From assembly GCA_963699835.1 (NCBI GenBank), contig CAVOVJ010000006.1, positions 124,001 through 188,000 of the forward strand: a DNA stretch of 64,000 nucleotides, given 5' to 3'. Under the pieces are notes generated by a model that worked only from the letters and a program-made list of their open reading frames with translations, searched no databases and had not been told where the DNA came from. Made by a program: the position numbers and the translations under genes. This document shows, one piece after another, positions 51,979 to 61,377 of the stretch. Each line of letters begins with the position of its first letter. Positions within the stretch are counted from its first letter, which is position 1. This DNA comes from BM003 sp963699835 (GTDB lineage: Bacteria > Pseudomonadota > Gammaproteobacteria > Steroidobacterales > BM003).

Positions 51979-54738
51979 ATGACCAGACAACTCGTTTACT
52001 CATTCGCCGACGGCGACGGCCATGACAAGAAGCTGCTCGGCGGCAAGGGAGCCAATCTGTGCGAGATGACCCAGATTGGCATCAATGTGCCGCCCGGATT
52101 CGTGATTACCACTGCGGCCTGTCTCGAGTATCTCGAGGCCGATGCACTGCCTGAAGCGCTGATGAGCCAGGTCAGTGAGGAAATCCTGCGCCTTCAGAAA
52201 GCCACCGGACGGACGTTCGGCGCCGGCGACAACCCGCTGCTGGTGTCGGTGCGCTCTGGTTCGGCGTTGTCGATGCCGGGAATGATGGACACGATCCTCA
52301 ATCTGGGGCTCAACGACGAGACACTGGCCGGTCTGATCGCCCAGACCGGCGATGAGCGTTTCGCCTACGACGCCTATCGCCGCTTTATCCAGTTGTTCGG
52401 CAAGGTCGCGCTCGGTATCGATGACGAGAAATTCGACGAGCATTTCAACGAGGTCAAGAAACGTGCCGGCGTGAAAGCCGATGTATCGCTCGACGCCGCG
52501 CATCTGAAGGAGATCAGCGCCAGGTTTCTCGAGGTAGTTCGCACCGAAACCGGCGCCGGGTTTCCACAGGATGTGATGCTGCAGTTGAAGCTCGCGGTCG
52601 AAGCGGTGTTCCGCTCGTGGATGGGCAAACGGGCCGTGGACTACCGGCGCGAATTCCACATCACGCCGGATATGGCGAACGGCACTGCGGTCAATATCTG
52701 CACGATGGTGTTCGGCAACATGGGCGACGATTGCGCTACCGGTGTCGGTTTCACCCGCAACCCGGGTACCGGCGAAAACGAGATGTTCGGGGAGTACCTG
52801 ACCAATGCCCAGGGCGAGGACGTCGTTGCCGGCATTCGCACGCCGAAGCCGTTGCAGCAGATGGCAGAGGAAATGCCCGCGCAATACGTGCAGCTGGTCG
52901 AGCTTCGCAACCGGCTCGAGTCGCACTACCAGGAGGTGCAGGACTACGAGTTCACGATAGAGAAAGGCACGCTCTATTGCCTGCAAACGCGCAACGGCAA
53001 GATGAATGCCGCCGCCATGGTGAAGACGTCGGTGGACATGGCGCACGAGGGTCTGATCAACCGCGATCGGGCACTTCTGCGAATTGACCCGGAGATGCTC
53101 GAGCAAATGCTGCATCCGCGGCTTGATCCCGACAGCACGACCGCGCCGGTCGCGCTCGGTCTGCCGGCTTCGCCCGGTGCTGCGTCGGGCAAATGCGTGT
53201 TCGACGCGGATCTCGCCGAGAAGCTAGGCAATACCGGTGAGCAGGTCATTCTCGTGCGCGAGGAGACCCGCCCGGAGGACATCCACGGGTTCTTCGCCGC
53301 CGCTGGCATCCTCACCAGCCGTGGCGGCAAGACCTCGCATGCGGCAGTCGTGGCGCGTGGCATGGGTAAACCCTGCGTCGCCGGGGCCGAGGGAATCGCA
53401 GTGGACGTTGCACTGCGCCTTGCCCACGTCGGCGAACATATTCTCCACGAAGGTGACGTGATTACGCTCGATGGCGCGACGGGCAATGTGTACCTCGGCG
53501 CTATTCCCACGCTGCCGCCGCAATTCTCGGACGATCTGAGGACGCTGCTCGACTGGGCCGACGAGGTCGCGGATCTCAAGGTCATGGCCAATGCCGATAC
53601 CCCGGATGCCGCGAGAAAAGCGCGCGAGTACGGTGCGATGGGAATCGGTCTTTGCCGCACCGAGAGGATGTTCAACGCCAGCGACCGGCTGCCAATCGTG
53701 ATCGATATGATCCTGGCCGCTGATGCGGCCGAGCGCAAAGCCGCGCTCGACCGGCTGTTGCCGATCCAGCGCGCGGATTTTGTCGAGCTGTTTTCGGTGA
53801 TGGCGCCGGACCCGGTCACGGTGCGCCTGCTAGATCCACCGATGCATGAATTCCTGCCGACCGAGCAGCAACTGCTCGAACAAATCGAAACGCTGCGTAT
53901 CTATCGCGACGTTGTGCGGGGTAGAGAAACCGCGCTTGCAACGATCGGCGGGCACTCGCCGTTACCGAAACCGTTCAGCGAATTGAGCGAGGAACTGGTC
54001 ATCGATGCGCTGTCGCGCAAGGAGCGCATGCTGAAAAAAGTGCGCGAGCTGCAGGAGACCAACCCGATGCTGGGGCATCGCGGGGTGCGCCTGGGCATTA
54101 CCTATCCCGAGATCTACGCGATGCAGATCGAGGCGATTCTCGAGGCCGCGGCCGAGTGCACGCGCAATGGCATCGATGTGCGGCCCGAAATCATGGTGCC
54201 GCAGGTCATCACTGCGCAGGAACTCGGGCATGTCAGGCGCACGGTCGAGGTGATGACCGCGCGGCTGGAGAAAGAATACGGCGCGTCGGTGCAGTTCGAG
54301 TTCGGCACGATGATCGAAACGGTGCGTGCCTGTACCCGGTCGCGGCAGCTGGCGGCGAGCGCGGAGTTTTTCTCATTCGGCACCAATGACCTGACCCAGG
54401 CGACATTCTCGTTTTCGCGCGAGGACGCCGAGAACAAATTCCTGCCGATGTACAACGAGTCCGGCATCCTCCAGGACAACCCGTTCGAGGTGCTCGATAC
54501 CCAGGGCGTGGGTCAGCTGATACTGATGGCGGTTCGTGGCGGGCGCGAGGTGCGCCCGGATCTGCGGATCGGCATTTGCGGCGAGCAGGGCGGTCACCCG
54601 GAGTCGATCCGGTTCTGCCACTTTGCCGGCCTGAATTACGTGTCATGCTCGGGACCGCGGGTCCCGGTGGCGAGACTGGCCGCTGCGAATGCCAAACTGC
54701 GCGAGGACGGGTTCGCCGGTCCGGCGGTTCAGGCTTAG
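51979..54738 (+). CDS. ppdK: Pyruvate, phosphate dikinase
   Basis: A 919-aa cytosolic enzyme interconverting pyruvate + ATP + Pi with PEP + AMP + PPi. The N-terminal ATP-grasp part opens with LLGGKGANLCEMTQIGINVP. The swivelling phospho-His domain has LTSRGGKTSHAAVVARGMGK with catalytic His454. The PEP-binding barrel ends with IGICGEQGGHPESI, whose Cys (~867) is the acid/base, and includes MVPQVITAQELGHVR-type loops. Length is close to the usual ~880-900. It serves gluconeogenesis or PPi-linked glycolysis. Transcription may continue into the Rieske-GltS gene 121 bp downstream. Confidence 0.95.
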   Translation: MTRQLVYSFADGDGHDKKLLGGKGANLCEMTQIGINVPPGFVITTAACLEYLEADALPEALMSQVSEEILRLQKATGRTFGAGDNPLLVSVRSGSALSMPGMMDTILNLGLNDETLAGLIAQTGDERFAYDAYRRFIQLFGKVALGIDDEKFDEHFNEVKKRAGVKADVSLDAAHLKEISARFLEVVRTETGAGFPQDVMLQLKLAVEAVFRSWMGKRAVDYRREFHITPDMANGTAVNICTMVFGNMGDDCATGVGFTRNPGTGENEMFGEYLTNAQGEDVVAGIRTPKPLQQMAEEMPAQYVQLVELRNRLESHYQEVQDYEFTIEKGTLYCLQTRNGKMNAAAMVKTSVDMAHEGLINRDRALLRIDPEMLEQMLHPRLDPDSTTAPVALGLPASPGAASGKCVFDADLAEKLGNTGEQVILVREETRPEDIHGFFAAAGILTSRGGKTSHAAVVARGMGKPCVAGAEGIAVDVALRLAHVGEHILHEGDVITLDGATGNVYLGAIPTLPPQFSDDLRTLLDWADEVADLKVMANADTPDAARKAREYGAMGIGLCRTERMFNASDRLPIVIDMILAADAAERKAALDRLLPIQRADFVELFSVMAPDPVTVRLLDPPMHEFLPTEQQLLEQIETLRIYRDVVRGRETALATIGGHSPLPKPFSELSEELVIDALSRKERMLKKVRELQETNPMLGHRGVRLGITYPEIYAMQIEAILEAAAECTRNGIDVRPEIMVPQVITAQELGHVRRTVEVMTARLEKEYGASVQFEFGTMIETVRACTRSRQLAASAEFFSFGTNDLTQATFSFSREDAENKFLPMYNESGILQDNPFEVLDTQGVGQLILMAVRGGREVRPDLRIGICGEQGGHPESIRFCHFAGLNYVSCSGPRVPVARLAAANAKLREDGFAGPAVQA

Positions 54739-54859
54739 GACCGGCGCACTGCGGCGCGGACGCGGGCCACGCCGTTATTGACTACCATATGCGGGAAGTC
54801 TTCCCATCCATCATATTGCAAGGCGCTGTCGCGGACAGCGCCGCAGGAGTGCTTAACGC

Positions 54860-56473
54860 ATGAAAAAACTTGCCATCAAGGCGCTGCATGACCTCGAGGA
54901 TCGCGTCCCTGCGCATGCGCTGGTAGCCGATGTCGACCTGGTGGTGACCCGTTACGACGACAACATAAGTGTGCTGTATGGCCGCTGCGCCCATCGCGGT
55001 GCGCTGATGTCCGACGGTTATGTCGACGGCAAGAACATCATTTGCGGCGTCCATGGCTGGGATTACCGCCTGGATACCGGGGTCAGCGAATACAACAACA
55101 GCGAGACGTTGCCGGGATTTCGCTCATGGGTCGAGGATGGCCAGGTCATTGTCGACGAAGACGAGATCGCGGCCTGGTCGCGCGCCCATCCCCAGCCCTA
55201 CGATCGCGATGCCTACCAGGGTGCCTACCAGGACCCGACCGGCACCGCGGACGAGCCGTACGTGAAATATATCCGCAAGCTCGCTGCGGACGGTCTCTCC
55301 AAGGTCGGGCATCACGGCCCGGCGGCCGCGATGGGCGTGCCGCGCGGCAAGTTGCCGAGCTGGGACGATTTGCAGTTCGTCGTCGGCCAGTTGCACAAGC
55401 TGCCGTTGCTCGACGACGAGCCGGTCGGCACCGGCCTCGTGATCGGCCCCAATGCGAAGAAGCCGCTCGAGCTGGCAATACCGTTGTTCGTCTCCGACAT
55501 GAGTTTCGGGGCGTTGTCGGAGGAAGCCAAGGTCGCCCTCGCCAAGGGTGCCGAGCTTGCCGGCACCGGCATATGCTCGGGCGAGGGCGGCATGCTCGCG
55601 GACGAGCAGCGCGCCAATACGCGGTACTTCTACGAGCTCGCCTCGGCGCGGTTCGGTTTCTCGTGGGACAAGGTGCAACAGACCCAGGCATTTCACTTCA
55701 AGGGCGGACAGGGCGCGAAAACCGGTACCGGCGGTCACCTTCCGGGTGAGAAGGTGAAGGGAAAAATCGCCGAGGTGCGAGGACTTGCCGAGGGTGAGCC
55801 GGCGATCTCACCGGCACGGTTCCCGGAGTGGACGAGCCTCGAGCAGTTTCGCGATTTCGCCGCCGAGGTGCGCGAGCAAACCGACGGGATACCGGTGGGT
55901 TTCAAATTGTCGGCACAACACATCGAGAAGGATATCGATGCGGCGCTCGCGGTCGGCGTCGACTACATCATTCTCGATGGCCGCGGTGGCGGCACCGGTG
56001 CCGCACCGCTGATCTTTCGCGATCACATCTCGGTACCGACGATTCCGGCGCTCGCGCGCGCCCGGCGCCATCTCGATTCCTCGGATGCAGACGGCGTAAC
56101 GCTGATCATTACCGGCGGGCTGCGTCATCCGGCCGATTTTGCCAAGGCGATGGCGCTTGGCGCCGACGGCGTGGCGGTATCCAACGCGGCAATTCAGGCC
56201 ATCGGTTGTCTCGGCATGCGCGCCTGTCAGACCAACAACTGCCCGGTCGGCATTGCCACGCAGAAGCCGCACCTGCGGGCGCGCCTGCCGGTGGATATCG
56301 CGGCCGAGCGGCTGGCGAGGTTCTTCTCGGCGGCGGTCGAGCTGATGACGGTGGTGGCGCGCGCAGCCGGTCACCGCCACCTTAGTGAGTTTTCCGTAGA
56401 TGATCTGACCACGTTCAAATCTGATATGGCGCAACTGACCGGCGTTGCATATGGCGGCGTCGGGAACGGCTGA
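54860..56473 (+). CDS. Rieske-glutamate synthase (FMN domain) fusion
   Basis: A 537-aa protein. Residues ~1-105 are a Rieske [2Fe-2S] domain with Cys43/His45 (CAHRG) and Cys62/His65 (CGVHGWDY). Residues ~150-537 are the FMN-binding barrel of ferredoxin-type glutamate synthase: SDMSFGALSEEAKVALAKGA, GTGICSGEGGMLADEQ, KGGQGAKTGTGGHLPG, ILDGRGGGTGAAPLIFRDHI and a Cys cluster MRACQTNNCPVGIATQ. Glutaminase and GXGXG domains are absent, so it is not a full GOGAT; it likely passes electrons from the Rieske centre to FMN for an unknown amination or reduction. The neighbouring ppdK may be in the same unit. Confidence 0.88.
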   Translation: MKKLAIKALHDLEDRVPAHALVADVDLVVTRYDDNISVLYGRCAHRGALMSDGYVDGKNIICGVHGWDYRLDTGVSEYNNSETLPGFRSWVEDGQVIVDEDEIAAWSRAHPQPYDRDAYQGAYQDPTGTADEPYVKYIRKLAADGLSKVGHHGPAAAMGVPRGKLPSWDDLQFVVGQLHKLPLLDDEPVGTGLVIGPNAKKPLELAIPLFVSDMSFGALSEEAKVALAKGAELAGTGICSGEGGMLADEQRANTRYFYELASARFGFSWDKVQQTQAFHFKGGQGAKTGTGGHLPGEKVKGKIAEVRGLAEGEPAISPARFPEWTSLEQFRDFAAEVREQTDGIPVGFKLSAQHIEKDIDAALAVGVDYIILDGRGGGTGAAPLIFRDHISVPTIPALARARRHLDSSDADGVTLIITGGLRHPADFAKAMALGADGVAVSNAAIQAIGCLGMRACQTNNCPVGIATQKPHLRARLPVDIAAERLARFFSAAVELMTVVARAAGHRHLSEFSVDDLTTFKSDMAQLTGVAYGGVGNG

Positions 56474-56487
56474 ACCGGGTATTCACC

Positions 56488-56833
56488 ATGACGACAACGC
56501 GGTTTCCGGAGCTCGATGCTGTGGCGCCCGGGATCCACGATACCGGGGCAGGATCCCGGCGACGAGGAGCACACGGACAAGCAGATAAACTTCGGCTTCA
56601 CGTTCGGCGATGGCGGGATCCCGGAGCCCTATTTCTATGTCACTGCCTACCCGTTGCCGGACAATTGCCCGGACCTCGCATTGCCGCCAGGTACACGCTG
56701 GAAAAGCGAGGGTTTCAGTGGCGCCGTTCTCAACTATCGAGACATGTTGGACAGCGCTGACCCGGAGGATTACCTGCTGGGGCTGTGGGACGGTCTGCTC
56801 GCGGCCGGCCGCGACCAGATGCTCGCAAAATGA
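56488..56833 (+). pseudogene. DUF5996-like remnant
   Basis: One frame starts MTTTRFPELDAVAPGIHDT; a second frame continues DKQINFGFTFGDGGIPEPYF, YVTAYPLPDNCPDL and YLLGLWDGLLAAGRDQML. The second part resembles the C-terminus of DUF5996 proteins (ExxFYxYAYPxP..), which are normally ~300 aa. Only about 20 N-terminal and 100 C-terminal residues remain and the frames do not agree, so an internal deletion plus frameshift is likely. Confidence 0.45.
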
Positions 56834-56850
56834 CGCTAAACGTCGGTCTG

Positions 56851-57192
56851 TCATCGATCCGCGACCGGCTGGTTCGCGCCGAGGCGGCCTGCGCTGAACA
56901 CCGGAACCACCCAGTAATGGGTGTCGGTGCCACCGAACGCCGCGCGCGCGTTGGCCAGGAACGGTGCGACTGATGCGGTATCCATCTGGACCTGGAACTG
57001 CACCCGGTGGCGGCGCCCGGTGACCTGTTCGATGTTGCTCAGTCCCTCGTGGCTGGCGCTGTGCCCGGATACTGGCATACTGGTGAAACCGCCGCCGCCC
57101 GGGCGGCTCAGCAGCCAGTCGATGACCGTTTCCTCCAGCGATGGAGAAACGGTGAGGACGACAAGCGCCTCGTCAGTCACGAACTCAGTCAT
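56851..57192 (-). CDS. DUF3240-family protein of the RND efflux operon
   Basis: A 113-aa ferredoxin-like-fold protein: TDEALVVLTVSPSLEETVID, WLLSRPGGGGFTSMPVSGHS and VTGRRHRVQFQVQMD. DUF3240 (CopK/CutA-like small) genes commonly follow heavy-metal RND pumps; a metal sensing or trapping role is assumed, not shown. ATG 57192 overlaps the cusA-like stop (ATGA), so it is the last gene of the operon. Confidence 0.85.
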   Translation of the reverse strand: MTEFVTDEALVVLTVSPSLEETVIDWLLSRPGGGGFTSMPVSGHSASHEGLSNIEQVTGRRHRVQFQVQMDTASVAPFLANARAAFGGTDTHYWVVPVFSAGRLGANQPVADR

Positions 57193-60100
57193 TCGGGGTC
57201 CTCGCGCAAGCCAAAACGCCGGTACAGAATCGGCAGGATGATCAGGGTGAGCAATGTGGCGGTGGCCAGTCCGCCGATTACTACGATTGCCAGCGGGCGC
57301 TGAATCTCGGAGCCGGGGCCGGAAGCGAACAGCAGCGGAACGAGACCAAACGCGGCAATGCTGGCAGTCATCAGCACCGGCCGCAGCCTTCGCCGTGCAC
57401 CTTCGATGACGACTTCTTCCATCGCCATCTTCATGTCGAGCAGCTGGTTGAAATACGCGACCATGACGACGCCATTGAGCACCGCGATGCCGAGCAGCGC
57501 GATAAAGCCGACCGAGGCCGGCACCGACAGATACTCGCCGGTAAGCCATAACGCAAAGACGCCGCCGATCAGCGCGAACGGGATATTGGTCAGAACCAGC
57601 AGCGCCTGGCGCACCGAGCGGAACGTCGAAAACAGCAACAGGAATATCAGCGCGATGGCGACCGGTACGACGATGGCCAGCCGCGTCGCCGCCCGTTGCT
57701 GGTTTTCGAACTGGCCGCCCCACTCGAGGTAGTAGCCGGGCGGCAGGTCGATTTTTTCCGCGATGACTGAGCGGGCCTCTTCGACAAAGCCGACGAGGTC
57801 GCGGCCGGTGACGTTGGAACGGACGACGGTAAAGCGCTGGCCGCGTTCGCGACCGACCGCGACGACGCCTTCGACCCTGCGGACTCGGGCGATGCTGCCG
57901 AGCGGTACGCTCGCGCCATCCTCCAGTACGATCGGCAGCGACGCGATCGCGGCAGGCGAGACCCCGGCGTCGTTGCCGGCGCGAATGACCAGCGGCGTGC
58001 GCCGCGCGCCCTCCTGCACGATGCCCAGCGGCAGCCCTTCGAGCTGGGCGCGCAGCACGCGTTGCAGATCGTCGACATCGACGCCAATGCGGCCGCTGGC
58101 GAGCCGGTCGATAGTCAGTTGCAGGTACTGCACACCGTCGTTCTGGCTGGCGAATACGTCTTCGCTGCCAGCGATAGTACGGAGTGCCGATTCGATTTCG
58201 CTGGCGATGGCGCCGAGCACGTCGAGATCCGGGCCGAACAACTTTGACGGCGACGTCGCCGCGCACACCGGTCAGCATTTCCGATACCCGCATCTCGATC
58301 GGCTGAGTAAACCCGTAGGCAATACCGGGAAACTGTTCGAGCACATCGCGGATCGCCTGCGCCAACTCGTCCTTGGTTTCCATCCGCCATTCCGACTTTC
58401 GGACGCAGCACCATGAAGACATCGCTCTCGTTGAGTCCCATCGGGTCCATGCCGATTTCATCGGAGCCGACCCGGGCCACGATTCGGGTTACTTCCGGCA
58501 CCGACTCGAGAATTGCGTGCTGGACTTTCAGGTCGAGATCCACGGATTTGTCCAGCGTGATCGACGGCAGTTTTTCGAGCTGGACGATGATGTCGCCTTC
58601 ATCCATCGTCGGCATGAAACTCTTGCCGATGAAAAGATAGACGACCGCGGCGAGGGCCAGTGCGACAAGCGCAGCGGCGATCGTCACCCGTGAGTTGTCG
58701 AGACACCAGCGCAGCAACGGCACATAGATTTCCTGGAGTTTTCGCGGCAGCCATGGTTCTTCGTGACTGACCCGGGTCAACAGGAACGAGGCGAGCACCG
58801 GTATCACCGTCAGTGACAGCAACAGCGAGCTTGCAAGCGCGAAGACGATCGTCAGCGCCACCGGGGTAAAGAGCTTGCCCTCCAGTCCCTGCAGCGTAAG
58901 TAACGGCAGGAAAACGATGATGATGATGAAGATACCCGAGGAGACGGGCAGCGACACTTCGCAGACCGCGCGGTAGATCACATGCAGCCGCGGCAGGCGG
59001 CGCCCGGTTTGCCAGCTGCTCAGGTGGGTAGTGATGTTTTCGACGACGACGACCGCGGCATCGACAAGCATGCCGATCGCGATGGCGAGGCCGCCGAGGC
59101 TCATCAGGTTGGCTGACATGCCAACCTGGCGCATCAATATGAACGTGGCAAGGGCGGCCAGCGGCAGCACCAGCGCGACGGTAACGGAGGCACGAATATT
59201 GCCGAGAAAAAGCACCAGAAGGACCAGTACCAGTAGTGTGGCCTCGGCCAGTGCTTTCGCCACGGTAGCGACCGCGCGCTGCACCAGTTTGCCGCGGTCG
59301 TAGAACACCTCGACACTGACGCCGGGGGGCAGCGCCGGAGCGATTTCCTCGAGTTTTTTGCGCACGCCGGCGACTACCTCGCGTGCATTGGCGCCGCGCA
59401 GCCCCAGCACCAGGCCCTGGACTGCCTCGGCCTCGCCGTTCTGGCTGACTGCACCATAGCGGGTGACCTCGCCGATCCTGACGTTGGCGACATCGCCAAG
59501 CCGTATCGGGGTGCCGTCATGGACACGGACGACGATGGCGCGAACGTCCTCCAGGTCGGCGATGCGGCCTTCGGAGCGCACCAGCAAGGTCTCCTCGCCT
59601 TCGTTGATACGACCGGCACCATCGTTGCGGTTGTTTGCCTCGACCGCGGCCGCCAGCATCAGCGGATCGATGCCGCGGGCAGTCATGCGCACCGGATCCG
59701 GAACGATCTCGAAGCTGCGTACGAACCCGCCCAGTGAGTTGACGTCGGCCACGCCCGGCACCGTGCGCAATGCCGGGCGGATCACCCAGTCCAGCAGCGT
59801 GCGCCGCTCGGCCAGGCTGAGATCGCCTTCCACGGTGAACATGAACATCTCGCCGAGCGGCGTGGTCATCGGCGCGATGCCGCCCTCGATACCTTCCGGT
59901 AGAGCGTCCCAGACCGCTCCGAGACGTTCCGCGACCTGTTGCCGGGCCCAGTAGATGTCTGTCCCTTCGAGGAAATCGACGGTGATATCGGTCAGCGAAT
60001 ACTTGGCAATGGAACGCAGCATCACCTGGTTCGGGATGCCGAGCAGCTCGAGTTCGATCGGCGCGGTGATCCGCGTCTCGACTTCCTCGGGTGTCATACC

Positions 60101-60262
60101 CGGCGCCTTGACGATGATTTTTACCTGGGTCGGGGACACGTCCGGAAAAGCGTCGATCGGCAGGCGGGTAAACGCGTAGTACCCGAGGCCCGTAAGCGCG
60201 GCGGCCAGCAGCAGCACGAGTGCGCGCTGGGTCAGGGCGAAACGGATTAGCCTGGCCATCAT
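57189..60262 (-). CDS. Heavy-metal RND efflux pump, CusA/CzcA-type, with two frame breaks
   Basis: Inner-membrane proton-driven exporter of Cu/Ag or Zn/Co/Cd-type ions. Starts MARLIRFALTQRALVLLLAA after an ATGATG overlapping the adaptor stop; PGMTPEEVETRITAPIE and LAIAIGMLVDAAVVVVENI are family signatures. The frame breaks near 58392 after SDVFMVLRPK (an extra base in a CC pair, plus strand); the continuation EWRMETKDELAQAIRDVLEQ is in another frame. It breaks again at a TTT run (58243-58245) before LFGPDLDVLGAIASEIESAL, which runs cleanly to the end. With both repaired the protein is full length (~1020 aa). Either two assembly indels or a very recent pseudogene. Confidence 0.88.
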
Positions 60263-61377
60263 TCGGTGCCGTCGTTGCCGCCGGTCCACGCCGCTTTCAG
60301 CGCAGACACCCCGCTCAACGCGATGCGATCGCCGCCGGCCACACCTTGGGAAAGATAGGTTCTCGCGGCATTGGCGCTGACGACACGGACTTCGCGAACC
60401 TCGAAACCGCGTGCGCTGCGCACGAACACATAACTCGCAGTACCGCTGCGTGCGATCGCTGCCGTTGGCACGGCCCAGGTTTCGTTACCGGCGTCCGTAC
60501 AACAACCCGCGAGTATCAGCGCCGAGATAAATTGGCCCGGTTTGAGACCGTGCGCGGAACCGATAAACGTCGCCCGCACCTTGACGCTCTGCGTTTCGCG
60601 GTCGATGGCGCGCCCGACCATCACGATTTCGGCGATTGGCTGGTCCGGGGCCGCGCTTCTTGCGACCTTCATTCCTGGTGCGACAGCGCCGATCTGTTCC
60701 TGGGTAACGTCGAGTTCGAGCCACAGCAGCGACAGGTCGGCGATGCGGTAGATCGGAGTCATCGCTTCGGCGCGTTCGCCGGTGACAGCCATCAGCTCGA
60801 GAACGACGCCGTTGGCCGGTGCGCGGATAGTCAGAGTGGCGCTGAGTTTCTGAGCGCGCTCGAGGCTGCGTATGTCGTCGCCATCGAGCCCGCCGATCAG
60901 CAGTAACTGACGCTGCTCGCTCAGGCGCGCGGCGGCGACTTTCGCCCGGGTTTCGGTTTCCTGCAAGCGGCGTCTGGCGATGATGCCCTCGTCGAGCAAC
61001 TGGCGATCGCGCTCGAGCTGGCTGCGTACCAGGCGCTCTTCGTTCAATGCCTCGAGAAAGTCGCGCTGCACGGTCAGGAAGTCGGGGCTCTCGATCTCGG
61101 CGAGCACCTGGCCGGCTTTCACGTCGTCGCCAGCCGCGGCGTCTAGTCGCGTTATCAGTCCTGTCTGCGGCGTGGTCATCACGAACACGTTTGATGGCGG
61201 AATCACGACCCGTGCGGTCGCGCTGGTTGTGCCGACATACTCGACCGGTTGCGGTGATGTCAGCGTGATCCCCAGGTTTTCGATCTGCTTCGGTTCAATG
61301 GCGATTTCTTCGCCGAGGGCGGCATGACAAAGCAAACCCATTGTCAGTCCGGCGAACAGCCGGTTCCGGGGAATCAT
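60259..61377 (-). CDS. RND efflux periplasmic adaptor (CusB/CzcB-like)
   Basis: A 372-aa membrane-fusion protein linking pump and outer-membrane channel. It has a signal peptide (RLFAGLTMGLLCHAALGE), a barrel-sandwich half (TTPQTGLITRLDAAAGDDVK, AGQVLAEIESPDF), an alpha-hairpin rich in Arg/Gln/Glu (SQLERDRQLLDEGIIARRRL) and the second half-motif LTIRAPANGVVLELMAVTGE. ATG 61377 overlaps the TolC-like stop by four bases. The longer ORF to 62301 is antisense run-on. The heavy-metal group is inferred from the partner pump. Confidence 0.9.
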   Translation of the reverse strand: MIPRNRLFAGLTMGLLCHAALGEEIAIEPKQIENLGITLTSPQPVEYVGTTSATARVVIPPSNVFVMTTPQTGLITRLDAAAGDDVKAGQVLAEIESPDFLTVQRDFLEALNEERLVRSQLERDRQLLDEGIIARRRLQETETRAKVAAARLSEQRQLLLIGGLDGDDIRSLERAQKLSATLTIRAPANGVVLELMAVTGERAEAMTPIYRIADLSLLWLELDVTQEQIGAVAPGMKVARSAAPDQPIAEIVMVGRAIDRETQSVKVRATFIGSAHGLKPGQFISALILAGCCTDAGNETWAVPTAAIARSGTASYVFVRSARGFEVREVRVVSANAARTYLSQGVAGGDRIALSGVSALKAAWTGGNDGTE

